Positions 1 to 8,709 of a stretch of 64,000 nucleotides of DNA are shown in pieces. The stretch is from Halieaceae bacterium. Lineage in GTDB: Bacteria > Pseudomonadota > Gammaproteobacteria > Pseudomonadales > Halieaceae. Position 1 is the first letter of the stretch. The number at the start of each line of letters is the position of its first letter. The notes beneath the pieces are model-generated. The model ran no database searches. It had not been told where the DNA came from and worked only from the letters and a program-made list of their open reading frames with translations. The stretch covers positions 1-64,000 of the forward strand of contig CACOYM010000005.1 in the NCBI GenBank assembly GCA_902631395.1. The letters are read 5' to 3'. A program made the translations under genes and the position numbers.

Positions 1-366
1 CAGCCTCAGTCGCCAGACTGGCAGTACTCGGCGGGAATGACCTGGTCGCCCTCGAGCCTCGCCTCTTTACGCATCGAAGTCACGGGCAGCGACGCTTACT
101 TTTTCTCGGACCGGCACGATGTAGCCGCCCCTGAAGCACATCTCCTCAACGCGAGCTTGTCTGGGCAGTGGCGTCAATGGCGTTGGGTGCTGTGGGGACG
201 CAATCTCACCAACAAGACCACCTTTGTGCGGGGCTTCGGCACATTCGGTAACGACCCGCGTAAAGAGTACGTGACAGAGCCCTACCGGCAGTTCGGCGAA
301 CCCCGTATCGTGGGCGTGACGCTAACTTATAACTTGCTGGGGGTACGCAATGAAAATGACGGTTGA
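1..366 (+). CDS. TonB-dependent receptor, C-terminal fragment
   Basis: This is the 3' end of a gene that enters from the left; the frame is open from base 1 and stops with TGA at 364-366. The visible residues look like the last beta-strands of an outer-membrane TonB-dependent receptor: amphipathic strands, a WGRNLTNK turn typical of these barrels, and a near-terminal strand with VGVTLTY. Such receptors import scarce ligands across the outer membrane using TonB energy. The protein runs about a dozen residues past the strand that would normally end in an aromatic residue. The next gene starts inside it, so it is the first visible gene of a cassette that I read as thiamine uptake. The substrate is inferred only from these neighbours. 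Confidence 0.8.
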   Translation, partial: QPQSPDWQYSAGMTWSPSSLASLRIEVTGSDAYFFSDRHDVAAPEAHLLNASLSGQWRQWRWVLWGRNLTNKTTFVRGFGTFGNDPRKEYVTEPYRQFGEPRIVGVTLTYNLLGVRNENDG

Positions 367-613
367 ACTGAGCGTCTATCCGCTCAGAGAAAATTTCAAA
401 GAGGCCGTGTTGGAATTCATCGACGAGCTGTTGGCCAACGAGGATATCGTGGCGGTGACCAACTCCATGAGCACGCAAGTGAGCGGCGAGGACGACGCGG
501 TATTCAGAGCCATACAAGCTGCTCTACGCGCCAGCTACGAGCGGTTTGGGCGTCAGGTGCTCGTCGCAAAATTTATCCCTGAGCACTTCGCGGATATCGG
601 CCCCGAGGGTTGA
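350..613 (+). CDS. YkoF/MTH1187-like thiamine-binding domain protein
   Basis: A small soluble protein of 87 residues with no signal peptide. It resembles the ferredoxin-like YkoF / MTH1187 family: it opens with strand MTVELSVYPL, followed by a helix and a second strand near VAVTNSMSTQVSG. Members bind thiamine or its pyrimidine moiety HMP. The gene overlaps the TonB receptor end by 17 bp and lies 1 bp ahead of a PnuC-type permease, so the genes are very probably co-transcribed and translationally coupled. Its exact role (carrier or sensor of thiamine or HMP) is inferred. A second ATG at 356 is an equally possible start. Confidence 0.7.
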   Translation: MKMTVELSVYPLRENFKEAVLEFIDELLANEDIVAVTNSMSTQVSGEDDAVFRAIQAALRASYERFGRQVLVAKFIPEHFADIGPEG

Positions 614-614
614 G

Positions 615-1178
615 ATGAGCCTGATGGAGGTCTGTGCCGTTGGCCTCGCTGTGGCCTACGTCCTGCTGGCCGTCTACCAGCGGCGCCTGTGTTGGATCGC
701 CGCAATAGCAAGCGCGGCGCTCTACATTGTCATCTTCTGGCAGGTCCAACTCTACCTCGAGGCCGCGCTCCAGGTGATTTATATCGCGATGGCGATCTAC
801 GGCTGGTTCGCCTGGAGCAGAACCCCTGATGCTGTCGAAACCATTCGCACCTGGCCGCTCCGACATCATCTCGTGGCATGCCTACTGCTCTTCACTCTCA
901 GCATCGCGACAGGAGCCGCGATGAGTGAATTCACTGATGCCGCCTCTCCCTTCGTTGACGCGGCCACAACGATGTCTGCGCTACTCGCAACCTGGATGGT
1001 GGCCAACAAGCTGTTGGAAAACTGGCTTTACTGGATTGCCATCGACATCGCATCGGTCGGGCTCTATCTATCGCGTGATCTCAAACTCACGGCAATATTG
1101 TTTGCGGGATACGTTGTGCTGGCAGGCTGGGGCTATCTCACTTGGCGTAAACAATGGACCAAACAACTGAGCGCCTGA
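615..1178 (+). CDS. pnuT: PnuC-family transporter, probably thiamine (PnuT-like)
   Basis: An inner-membrane protein of 187 residues with about seven hydrophobic segments and the aromatic-rich PnuC-family pattern (YGWFAWSR near residue 60, GWGYLTWRK near the C-terminus). PnuC proteins move nicotinamide riboside by facilitated diffusion, trapped by a cytoplasmic kinase; PnuT paralogues do the same for thiamine. Here the neighbours are a TonB receptor, a YkoF-like protein and a thiamine-kinase-like phosphotransferase, so thiamine is the better guess. The start ATG 615 lies one base after the previous stop; the 3' end overlaps the kinase gene by 25 bp. Nicotinamide riboside remains the alternative substrate. 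Confidence 0.75.
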   Translation: MSLMEVCAVGLAVAYVLLAVYQRRLCWIAAIASAALYIVIFWQVQLYLEAALQVIYIAMAIYGWFAWSRTPDAVETIRTWPLRHHLVACLLLFTLSIATGAAMSEFTDAASPFVDAATTMSALLATWMVANKLLENWLYWIAIDIASVGLYLSRDLKLTAILFAGYVVLAGWGYLTWRKQWTKQLSA

Positions 1179-1984
1179 ATCGCGCCATTGATCGCTGGCG
1201 GGACTGGACCCTCGATGAACCCTTGGCGCATCCCCCCAAACTCGGTGCACTGCTCGCCGAGGGAAGTGGCCACGCGATTTATGAACTGACTAACCGCGAC
1301 GAGCAACCCCTGTCAATAGTCGCGAGGATCAGGCGACAAGAAACGCGTTCGGGCGACGACCCCCTCGAACAAGAATTGGCCGCATGGCAATTCGCCTCAA
1401 GAGAGGGGTTAGCACCGAAGTGTGTCTCCATTGACGATGCGGGCATCACGATCTGTCGTCGTGTCAGCGCGCCGGCACAGCCGGTTTCGGCCGAAGCGCT
1501 GGGCACGCTCTGCGGGCGCATCCATGCGCTGTCCGAGACACTTCCTCGGCTTGACCTTCGCAGAGCGATCGACAATCACCTCGCCGCCCTCCCACTTGCG
1601 CAAAAAAGTGAATGGCAGCGGGTCATGGGGGTTCACCATGTGAGCGAGGCATTGCTGTTGCTGGAGGGTGACACCCACTATTTTTGTCACAACGATCTTA
1701 CTGAGGGTAATCTCATGTTGCATGGCGATCGCTTGGTCGCCATTGACTGGGAATACGCTGCCATGGGCAGCCGCTACTTCGACCTCGCCATTGCGGCGGG
1801 TTCCCGACCAGCACAGGAGCAGAGAGACATGTATCGGGCAGCGCTGACGGATCATGTTGATGACACACTGGTGCGCGCCGGTCAGCGCGCGGCGAGCCTC
1901 GTGACGGCCTTGTGGCAGACGCGATTCGCGCCCACTCAGGCACCATGCCCCGAAATCTGGGAAACACGGGCAGGGAAGCTGTGA
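1154..1984 (+). CDS. thiK: Thiamine kinase-like aminoglycoside-phosphotransferase-fold kinase
   Basis: A cytoplasmic kinase of 276 residues in the APH/choline-kinase fold. The catalytic loop HNDLTEGNLM (about residues 178-187) gives the H-x-D-x4-N signature and AIDWEYA supplies the metal-binding Asp. ThiK/YcfN phosphorylates thiamine to thiamine monophosphate. Position directly after a PnuT-like permease supports metabolic trapping of imported thiamine. It overlaps the permease gene by 25 bp, and its stop overlaps the next gene's GTG start (GTGA). The N-terminal lobe is divergent, so choline, ethanolamine or another small alcohol cannot be excluded from sequence alone. Confidence 0.65.
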   Translation: MDQTTERLNRAIDRWRDWTLDEPLAHPPKLGALLAEGSGHAIYELTNRDEQPLSIVARIRRQETRSGDDPLEQELAAWQFASREGLAPKCVSIDDAGITICRRVSAPAQPVSAEALGTLCGRIHALSETLPRLDLRRAIDNHLAALPLAQKSEWQRVMGVHHVSEALLLLEGDTHYFCHNDLTEGNLMLHGDRLVAIDWEYAAMGSRYFDLAIAAGSRPAQEQRDMYRAALTDHVDDTLVRAGQRAASLVTALWQTRFAPTQAPCPEIWETRAGKL

Positions 1985-2889
1985 ACGGCTGGCACGTGCT
2001 CGGCGCGGGCGCAATCGGGAGTTTATTTGCCTGCCGACTCCATGACGCCGGTATGCACGTCACGCTGCTGACTCGCCACGACGCGTCCTTTCCACGGAAA
2101 CTGAAAATAGCGTCGGATCCCCTCCGCACCTATCGCTTTGCCCATCAATCGATCACGGCGGGCGAGGACCATGGCACTCCCATCGAGCATCTCCTGGTTT
2201 GTACCAAAGCTTGGGCGGTAGCAGATGCACTGACTGCAATAACCCCCCGACTCGGTCCGGACAGTACCGTGGTCATTCTTTGCAATGGCATGGGGCTCGC
2301 GGAGACCGCTTTGCCACTCATTAACGGCGCGTCGCTGGTCCTCGGCTCCACCACGGCGGGTTGCCGGCTTACCGCCGACGACGAATTGATTCCCGCCGGT
2401 GCAGGGCGAACAGATCTCGGGGGCCATCGAGCCGGCATGGCGGCTCCAGCCTGGTTCAAACAATGGCAAATGGGCGTACCGGAATGTCACTGGCAAACTG
2501 GCATCCACACCACCCTTTTGGCAAAGGTGGCGCTGAATTCGGTGATTAATCCACTCACCGCACTGCACCGCGTCGAAAACGGCGCACTCTTATCAACGCC
2601 TTTGTCAGACGATACCCAGCAAGTCATTGCGGAGGTGCAAGCGCTGCTCGTCGCGGGCGGCGCACACCAGACTGCAGCAGAGCTACCCGAGAGAGTCAGG
2701 GCGGTCTGCGAGGAAACAGCTAGCAACCACTCCTCCATGCGCGTCGATCTCGACACAGGCCGCCGTACAGAAATTGAGGCTATCGTTGGCTGGTTACTGC
2801 GGAGCGCAGGGCCCCGTCCACCGGAGACACCGTTATTGAGTGAGGCCTACCTAGCGATTTGTCATGCCGAACCCAGCGACAAATGCTAG
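1981..2889 (+). CDS. panE: 2-dehydropantoate 2-reductase (ketopantoate reductase)
   Basis: 302 residues. NADPH-dependent reduction of ketopantoate to pantoate in pantothenate/CoA synthesis; cytoplasmic. The N-terminus has the Rossmann glycine loop LGAGAIGS, then CNGMG in the middle. The C-terminal domain has the catalytic Lys in LAKVALNSVINPLTAL and the family signature around SMRVDLDTGRRTEIEAI. I chose GTG 1981 because it overlaps the preceding stop (GTGA), has an AGGGA Shine-Dalgarno just upstream and starts right before the Rossmann strand; an upstream ATG at 1945 would add an unsupported extension. Close relatives act on other 2-oxoacids. Confidence 0.82.
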   Translation: MNGWHVLGAGAIGSLFACRLHDAGMHVTLLTRHDASFPRKLKIASDPLRTYRFAHQSITAGEDHGTPIEHLLVCTKAWAVADALTAITPRLGPDSTVVILCNGMGLAETALPLINGASLVLGSTTAGCRLTADDELIPAGAGRTDLGGHRAGMAAPAWFKQWQMGVPECHWQTGIHTTLLAKVALNSVINPLTALHRVENGALLSTPLSDDTQQVIAEVQALLVAGGAHQTAAELPERVRAVCEETASNHSSMRVDLDTGRRTEIEAIVGWLLRSAGPRPPETPLLSEAYLAICHAEPSDKC

Positions 2890-2913
2890 CTGTGTAAACG
2901 CCCCCAGACAGCT

Positions 2914-3723
2914 TTACAACAACACGATCACCGAGGCGACTGCAATCCATAGCGCCGTCGCGCGGCCCATCGCTTTTTGCATCGCTTCGACCGCACTGAC
3001 CGCCGCGTCGGAACCCTCATCACTCTCGAGATCCCTTGAACTGGCGCGCGCAATACCGTTCGCCAGCAACTCGTCATGAGAGACCTCTTGATCAAACGCA
3101 TCAGTCGTCAGGATTCCCCTCGTCCGCTCGAAATCACCGAGCACGGCGACGCTCAGCAACAGGAGCCTAGAGGGTAGCCAGTCCAATAACTTTAGTGCCG
3201 CATCAAACTGACCCGCCGAGCGAGCATTCGACAACTCAGTCAGTCGGTAAGCCGCAGCGCCAAACGGTCCCAGTAGCCAGAAATAGAGAACCGGGGGAAA
3301 CCAGCGAGCGAAACCGCGATAGGACAAGTCGCGGAGCGCACGGACTGCAAGCGGCTCGCTTGCGCCCCCCACCGCGGCATCGCTGAGGAGCATCTGCGCA
3401 CCCTCGACGTCTCCCACTCGTGCTCGCGCAAGAAACTTTTCCAAATCGGTGGGGTAGTCCCCGCGACCCCATGCAAAGTACAACAGCGCAATGCCGATAA
3501 GCGCCTCTGCCAACCCCCCGACCAAGCCACTCAATAGCCACAGCACCAGCCCGGCCCCGATGAGTGGTGCCGCCACGCGCAAGGCAAGCGATGGCCAGAG
3601 GTCGAGCTCAATCGCATCGACACGACGATTGAGTAGCTCAAGCCAGGTATCGCGATGCAGAGGTCCACCAGCGCCCAAGAGGGCAAAGGCACCAACTGCG
3701 ACGATGAACACCAGATAAGACAA
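2914..3723 (-). CDS. ampE: AmpE, inner-membrane signalling modulator
   Basis: An integral membrane protein of about 269 residues with four hydrophobic regions, the last at the C-terminus. It matches AmpE by its LDWLPSRL segment, the RWFPPVLYFWLLGPFG stretch and its place directly after ampD. AmpE is linked with AmpD in peptidoglycan recycling and beta-lactamase signalling; its biochemical role is unsettled. I favour a TTG start at 3723: AAGGAG lies 10 bases upstream and the resulting N-terminus begins directly with a membrane segment. An ATG at 3771 would overlap ampD by 31 bp. No ampC or ampR is in the window. Confidence 0.8.
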   Translation of the reverse strand: MSYLVFIVAVGAFALLGAGGPLHRDTWLELLNRRVDAIELDLWPSLALRVAAPLIGAGLVLWLLSGLVGGLAEALIGIALLYFAWGRGDYPTDLEKFLARARVGDVEGAQMLLSDAAVGGASEPLAVRALRDLSYRGFARWFPPVLYFWLLGPFGAAAYRLTELSNARSAGQFDAALKLLDWLPSRLLLLSVAVLGDFERTRGILTTDAFDQEVSHDELLANGIARASSRDLESDEGSDAAVSAVEAMQKAMGRATALWIAVASVIVLL

Positions 3724-3740
3724 GCGCGAAAATCTCCTTA

Positions 3741-4304
3741 CTACTGCACTGCGTGTCGCACCCTGGACCATTCGAAGTTTGGACCTGGGTCCGTTTTGCG
3801 CCCGGGTGCGATATCATCGTGTCCAACAATAGCATCCGCGTGAATGGACGGGTAACGTATCCGCAACACCTCAATTAACGTGATGAGTGCATCGTACTGC
3901 AGCTCATCGTAAAGGGTGTCATCGGTACCTTCTAGCTCGATACCGATGCTGAAATCATTGCACTGTTCACGACCACACCAAGACGACACTCCCGCATGCC
4001 ATGCACGCTGATCGGTCGAGACAAACTGCACCATCTCGCCTGAGCGCTGAATTAGGAAGTGTGCCGAAACCTTGAGGTGCCCGATCTCGGCAAAATAAGG
4101 ATGGGCGCCCGGATCTAGGGTGTTGGTGAACAGCGCCTCAATGTTCGCGCCGCCAAATTGTCCTGGTGGCAGGGAAATACCATGCACCACAATGAGCTCA
4201 GGCAGTGCACCGACTGGTCTGGGGTTACAATTCGGTGACGCAACGTGCCGGACGCCGGAAAGCCAGCCATCGTCTAACTGCCAATGTTTAGGTATCGTCG
4301 TCAC
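3741..4304 (-). CDS. ampD: AmpD, 1,6-anhydro-N-acetylmuramyl-L-alanine amidase
   Basis: 187 residues. A cytoplasmic zinc amidase that cleaves the peptide from anhydro-muropeptides during cell-wall recycling. The zinc ligands are visible as His41 (VVHGISLPPG), His162 and Asp172 (GHDDIAPGRKTDPGP). The middle carries the family blocks HPYFAEIGHL, VSAHFLIQRSGE, RAWHAGVS and NDFSIGIELEGTD. Length matches the family and there is no signal peptide, as expected for AmpD rather than AmiD. The start is GTG 4304. It shares a short divergent region with nadC and is followed by ampE. Confidence 0.95.
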   Translation of the reverse strand: MTTIPKHWQLDDGWLSGVRHVASPNCNPRPVGALPELIVVHGISLPPGQFGGANIEALFTNTLDPGAHPYFAEIGHLKVSAHFLIQRSGEMVQFVSTDQRAWHAGVSSWCGREQCNDFSIGIELEGTDDTLYDELQYDALITLIEVLRIRYPSIHADAIVGHDDIAPGRKTDPGPNFEWSRVRHAVQ

Positions 4305-4386
4305 GCGTTTATCTTATCTTACCCGCATCGCCATTCGCGACGCTGAGTAGGGGCAACCGTGGAACACAGCATTTGAAGTAATTAAC

Positions 4387-5217
4387 GTGATGATTTCAGC
4401 ACAACATATTTCAGAGCAAATCAAACGAGCCTTAGGCGAGGACGTGGGTGATGGCGATATCACCGCGCGTTTGATTGATGAGCGTCTCTCCGCAAGTGCA
4501 ACGATTATCACGCGTGAGACAGGCGTCCTTTGCGGAGTGGATTTCGCCACGGAGACCCTACGACAGGTCGACCCGGCTTGCGAGCTTACTTGGGAGGCTT
4601 CTGACGGCGATCACATCAACGCTGACTTTGTGTTGTGCCGCATCTCAGGGCCTGCAAGAGCCTTGCTGACAGCAGAGCGAACCGCTCTGAATTTCCTGCA
4701 ACTATTGTCGGGAACGGCCACCACCGCGAGTCAATACGCGGCCCGGGTGGCACATACAAACGTCAAACTACTTGACACAAGGAAGACGATTCCGGGACTG
4801 CGACTGGCGCAAAAGTATGCGGTTTTCTGCGGGGGTTGCCATAATCATCGTATTGGTTTGTTCGACGCATTCTTGATCAAAGAGAACCACATAGCGGCCG
4901 CGGGCGGCGTTCGCGAGGCAGTCGCCTCTGCCAGAGCCTTGGCGCCCTTTAAACCGGTTGAAGTGGAAGTAGAAAACGCGACGGAACTAGATCTGGCGCT
5001 AGAGGCCGGAGCCGATCGCATCATGCTGGATAACTTTAGCCTAGAGGCGCTTCGCTCTGCCGTCACCCATGCCAGTGGCAAAGCCCAGTTGGAGGCATCG
5101 GGCAATGTGACCGATGACACCCTAGTCGCGATTGCCGAAACGGGGGTCGACCTGATTTCCATCGGCGCCCTGACCAAGCACATCCGCGCATTGGACCTCT
5201 CAATGCGCCTTGAATGA
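4387..5217 (+). CDS. nadC: Nicotinate-nucleotide pyrophosphorylase (quinolinate PRTase)
   Basis: 276 residues. Converts quinolinate and PRPP to nicotinate mononucleotide in de novo NAD synthesis; cytoplasmic. Typical blocks are [12 protein letters not shown] at the N-terminus, the [16 protein letters not shown] quinolinate/PRPP site, [16 protein letters not shown] and MLDNF. The loop usually written GGG-x-NHR reads GGCHNHR here, one Gly to Cys change. Translation could begin at GTG 4387 or, more likely, at the adjacent ATG 4390. It is divergent from ampD across about 80 bp and converges with rraA after 3 bp. Confidence 0.95.
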   Translation: MMISAQHISEQIKRALGEDVGDGDITARLIDERLSASATIITRETGVLCGVDFATETLRQVDPACELTWEASDGDHINADFVLCRISGPARALLTAERTALNFLQLLSGTATTASQYAARVAHTNVKLLDTRKTIPGLRLAQKYAVFCGGCHNHRIGLFDAFLIKENHIAAAGGVREAVASARALAPFKPVEVEVENATELDLALEAGADRIMLDNFSLEALRSAVTHASGKAQLEASGNVTDDTLVAIAETGVDLISIGALTKHIRALDLSMRLE

Positions 5218-5220
5218 GCA

Positions 5221-5703
5221 TCAGCTAATTACTTGCTCACTACTTACCAATACGCCATTGCGGTCTGCATAAAGCCAATCACCGGGCTGCACCGTCACAC
5301 TGCCTAGTAGCAGCGTTACGTCACGATCACCCACCCCCTGCTTATCGGTCTTCACGGGACAAACGCCCAAAGCTTGTACGCCAATATCGATGCCATCGAT
5401 AACTTCGACATCACGTACGGCGCCGATGACAACCACCCCGGACCAGCCATTATGGGCTGCCAACTGCGCCAGGCGATCACCGAGTAGCGACCGGTGCAGA
5501 GCGCCCTGACCATCTACCAGCAATACTCTACCTCCACCCGCCTCGGCCACTGCCTCGGCCACACGTGAGTTGTCGGCATGGCAGGCGACCGTTGAAACGG
5601 GCCCGGCAAAACGCTCGCGCATACCAAACTGGCGGAACTGAAAACCGAGATGGCGCGCCCCGGGATGGGCATCGGATAGGTCGGGCGTCGCAAAGTCAGC
5701 CAT
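5221..5703 (-). CDS. rraA: Ribonuclease E activity regulator RraA
   Basis: 160 residues. RraA binds RNase E and dampens its activity. The core GRVLLVDGQGALHRSLLG and GAVRDVEVIDGIDIGVQALG match the RraA/HMG-aldolase-like fold; the G-x-V-R-D segment is the family hallmark. Some relatives with this motif are metal-dependent hydroxymethyl-oxoglutarate aldolases, so enzyme activity is not ruled out. It starts 4 bp after the acyl-CoA dehydrogenase stop on the same strand, suggesting a two-gene transcript, and converges with nadC. Confidence 0.88.
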   Translation of the reverse strand: MADFATPDLSDAHPGARHLGFQFRQFGMRERFAGPVSTVACHADNSRVAEAVAEAGGGRVLLVDGQGALHRSLLGDRLAQLAAHNGWSGVVVIGAVRDVEVIDGIDIGVQALGVCPVKTDKQGVGDRDVTLLLGSVTVQPGDWLYADRNGVLVSSEQVIS

Positions 5704-5707
5704 CCGA

Positions 5708-7471
5708 TCAGAACCAGTCTAGCGCGAAGTCAGCAAGGCTATTGCCCGAGGCAGAAATGGCGCCTGCATGAGACCGGGCACGCGGTAACAATCGCTCCAT
5801 GTAAAAGAGTGCCGTGCTGATTTTGCGTTCACAGAACACCACTTTATCCCCTGCTGCTGATAGTGCAGCCGCCACCAATGCACTGCGCGCCAACTGCCAG
5901 CCACCAAAGAGATAGCCGGTCTGCATCATGTAGTCGAAGGAACCACCGAGCGCTGAAAAACGATCCACTTCTAGAGAGGCGAGTAAGCCTTGAGTGATCG
6001 CGACGTGCTCGGCCAGAGCATCATTTAAACGCACACCCATGGTGTTAAGACTTGAATCGTCGTTCGCAATCAAGGTTGCCACGAGATCGCGAATTTCTGA
6101 CTGCATGGCCTCCATCGTGGCGCCGCTATCGCGACCGAGTTTTCTGTTCAGCAAATCAGCTGCCTGAATCCCGTTTGTACCCTCATAAATGGGTGTGATG
6201 CGGACATCACGAAGGTACTGTGCGGCACCTGTTTCCTCTACGTAGCCCATGCCGCCATGGACCTGAACGCCGAGTGAGGTGACTTCCATTGCAAGCTCTG
6301 TCAGCCATCCCTTTATCACCGGGATCATTAGATCAATACGCCGTTGGCTCGCCTCGCGAGTGGCCTCGGGCCCTGCGTGAGCAAGGTCCATGGTAACAGC
6401 CTCAGAGTAGGCCAATGCGCGCATAGCCTCGTTCAGCGCGCGCATGGTCAGCAGCATACGTTTCACATCAGCATGCTCGATGATGGGCACTCCGCCCTGC
6501 ACGCGCTCACGCGCATACGCCACCGCTTTTTGATAAGCACCCTCAGATGCACCGAGACCCTGGAGCCCTACTTTCAGCCGCGCCTCATTCATCATGGTGA
6601 ACATGCAGGCGAGACCCTGATTTTCCTTCCCAACGAGATAGCCGATTGCGCCACCATTGTCCCCGTATACCATGACGCAGGTCGGGCTGCCGTGAATACC
6701 CAGCTTGTGCTCCACTGAAACGGGAAAAGCATCGTTACGCTCGCCTAGGGTGCCGTCTGCGTTTACCAGAAATTTTGGCACAAGAAACAAAGAAATCCCG
6801 CGACTGCCCTCGGGGGCGTCTGGAAGCCTAGCCAAAACAAGATGAATAATGTTCTCGGTGGCATCGTGGTCGCCCCACGTGATGTAAATCTTCTGCCCGA
6901 AGATGCGGTAGTAATCCCCTGCTCGCTCGGCACGGGTTTTCATGGGGCCCAAGTCGGAGCCAGCGCCCGACTCCGTCAGATTCATCGTGCCAGACCATTC
7001 TCCCGAACAGATCTTCCTAAGGTATAGAGCCTTAAGCTCCTCACTCGCATGGGCTGAGATCGCGAGCGCAGCACCGGCACTCAGAAACGGTTCGAGCGCA
7101 AACGCCATATCTGCGCTGTTCCACATCTCACATGCGGCGGTCCCGAAGAGTTCCGGTAGCCCCTGCCCACCCTGATTCTGTGGTGCAGAAATACCGATCC
7201 AACCGCCCGCACCCAATTGTTGAATGGCGTCACCATAGCCCGGAGGTATGGTGACCGCGCTGTCACTGCAACTCGCAGGATTAGCGTCGCCAACGCGTCG
7301 CAACGGGGAGACAATATCTGACGCGAATTTGGCCGCCTCGTCGAGTAGCGCTGTGGTCAACTCGCCGCCGAGACCCAACTCATCGTATTGGGGCAACGAG
7401 CCCAGCACTGTGTCAACCTCGAGCACGTCGTCGATCAGAAACTGCATGTCATCTGTAGGAGCCTTGTACAT
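5708..7471 (-). CDS. Acyl-CoA dehydrogenase (long AcdA/DmdC-type)
   Basis: 587 residues, about 200 longer than short- or medium-chain acyl-CoA dehydrogenases because of a C-terminal extension, as in the class that includes methylmercaptopropionyl-CoA dehydrogenase DmdC. FAD-dependent alpha,beta-desaturation of an acyl-CoA. Visible blocks are NLTESGAGSDLG (flavin/substrate region), QVHGGMGYVEETGAAQ and PIYEGTNGIQA, whose Glu is in the catalytic-base position. I chose ATG 7471 (GAGGAAG upstream, conserved MYKAPTDD start); a further upstream ATG at 7579 runs through the regulatory region. The substrate is not determinable here. It is divergent from a LysR regulator and co-directional with rraA. 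Confidence 0.9.
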   Translation of the reverse strand: MYKAPTDDMQFLIDDVLEVDTVLGSLPQYDELGLGGELTTALLDEAAKFASDIVSPLRRVGDANPASCSDSAVTIPPGYGDAIQQLGAGGWIGISAPQNQGGQGLPELFGTAACEMWNSADMAFALEPFLSAGAALAISAHASEELKALYLRKICSGEWSGTMNLTESGAGSDLGPMKTRAERAGDYYRIFGQKIYITWGDHDATENIIHLVLARLPDAPEGSRGISLFLVPKFLVNADGTLGERNDAFPVSVEHKLGIHGSPTCVMVYGDNGGAIGYLVGKENQGLACMFTMMNEARLKVGLQGLGASEGAYQKAVAYARERVQGGVPIIEHADVKRMLLTMRALNEAMRALAYSEAVTMDLAHAGPEATREASQRRIDLMIPVIKGWLTELAMEVTSLGVQVHGGMGYVEETGAAQYLRDVRITPIYEGTNGIQAADLLNRKLGRDSGATMEAMQSEIRDLVATLIANDDSSLNTMGVRLNDALAEHVAITQGLLASLEVDRFSALGGSFDYMMQTGYLFGGWQLARSALVAAALSAAGDKVVFCERKISTALFYMERLLPRARSHAGAISASGNSLADFALDWF

Positions 7472-7569
7472 GGCGTCTTCCTCAAAAGTATTAGGCGACC
7501 GCACAGCGTGGCGGTTTCCGGTCGATTTTTGCAAACCCAGACCATACGGAAAAAATATGGCCAAAGGGT

Positions 7570-7588
7570 TATAATTCATTTCATGAAT
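7570..7588. promoter_or_regulatory. Dyad and -10-like element between acyl-CoA dehydrogenase and LysR gene
   Basis: The 142-bp divergent region holds an inverted repeat ATTCAT-N3-ATGAAT (7574-7588), directly overlapped by a TATAAT hexamer (7570-7575) reading toward the LysR gene. A short AT-rich dyad overlapping the regulator's own promoter is the usual layout of a LysR autoregulatory site. No good -35 is visible 17 bp upstream, so the promoter call itself is weak. Confidence 0.4.
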
Positions 7589-7613
7589 GAAGTTCAGCTA
7601 AAACTCGCATTAT

Positions 7614-8576
7614 ATGAAAAACCTGAACCAAATTGATCTGAACCTGCTGGTATACTTAGAAGTTCTGTTGCGTGAGCGCAATGTAACGCAATCAGCCAAT
7701 CAATTGGGCCTGTCCCAGCCTGCAATGAGCAATGGTCTGCGCAGACTCCGCGCTCTGTTTGATGATCCACTTTTGGTTAGAACCTCTGAAGGCATGACGC
7801 CAACAGAGCGCGCACTCGAGCTCGAGCCTCTCGTCAAGGAGATCCTGCTAGGCGTGGATCGCGCCATGCAACCAGCTACCGAATTTAGTCCCAGTGACGC
7901 GCAGATGGTTGTCAGAATCATGGCCAGTGACTACGCGGAGTCGACCCTCTTTCCCGCTGTGCTGACCGAACTCAGGGAGCATGCTCCGGGCATTACGCTG
8001 GATATCATGAACCCTTCGGACGTGAGCTTTCTCGATGTCGAGCGGGGCAAAGTGGACCTGGTGATCAATCGCTTCGATCAGATGCCGCAGTCTTTCCACC
8101 AGATCACCTTATGGCAGGACAACTTCTCTTGCTTGCTCAGTGCAGATAATCCCATCCTCAATGACTTTTCTCTGGAGAGCTATTTAAGCGCCGACCACAT
8201 TTGGGTGAGCAAAACCGGCATGGGGATCGGGATCGGCGTCGATCCCGGAGACATCCAGCGACTTGGCTGGGTCGATGCCGCGCTGGCTAAATTGGGTGAG
8301 AAACGCAGGATCCGAGTGTTTACCCGACACTATCAGGCTGCGATGACACTCTCCGAGCGAAATGACTTGATTGTCACCTTGCCCACTCGGGCCACCTGGC
8401 TGAAACGCGATAATCCCCGTGTTGTTGTAAATAAGCCACCCTTTGAAATACCACCTCTGGAGCTCAAGATGGCTTGGAGTCCACTCCTGCACAACAACGC
8501 ACCCCATCGCTGGGTCAGGCAATTCATTACCAGGATCGCACGCTCTCTCGAGAGTAATGGCTCGGCTTGTTCATAA
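7614..8576 (+). CDS. LysR-family transcriptional regulator
   Basis: 320 residues. N-terminal winged helix-turn-helix (about residues 8-66) with DLNLLVYLEVLLRERNVT, SANQLGLSQPAMSNGLRRLR and DDPLLVRTSEGMTPT, followed by a periplasmic-binding-like effector domain to the C-terminus. It resembles the NodD/LeuO-like branch, in which the HTH begins close to the N-terminus with LN-x-ID-LNLL. It is divergent from the acyl-CoA dehydrogenase, its likely target, and sits 133 bp before glcB, which it may also affect. Effector unknown. Confidence 0.9.
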   Translation: MKNLNQIDLNLLVYLEVLLRERNVTQSANQLGLSQPAMSNGLRRLRALFDDPLLVRTSEGMTPTERALELEPLVKEILLGVDRAMQPATEFSPSDAQMVVRIMASDYAESTLFPAVLTELREHAPGITLDIMNPSDVSFLDVERGKVDLVINRFDQMPQSFHQITLWQDNFSCLLSADNPILNDFSLESYLSADHIWVSKTGMGIGIGVDPGDIQRLGWVDAALAKLGEKRRIRVFTRHYQAAMTLSERNDLIVTLPTRATWLKRDNPRVVVNKPPFEIPPLELKMAWSPLLHNNAPHRWVRQFITRIARSLESNGSACS

Positions 8577-8709
8577 GCTAAGCGAATACTGTTTATCGAC
8601 TCTCTTTCTATTATCAATAGTGGTGTCTGAGTAGACTAGCAACTTTAAGGTTTTTCTAAAAGCGACAACATGAAAAACGCCGGGAAATTACGTGAGTGGG
8701 AGTTCTATG

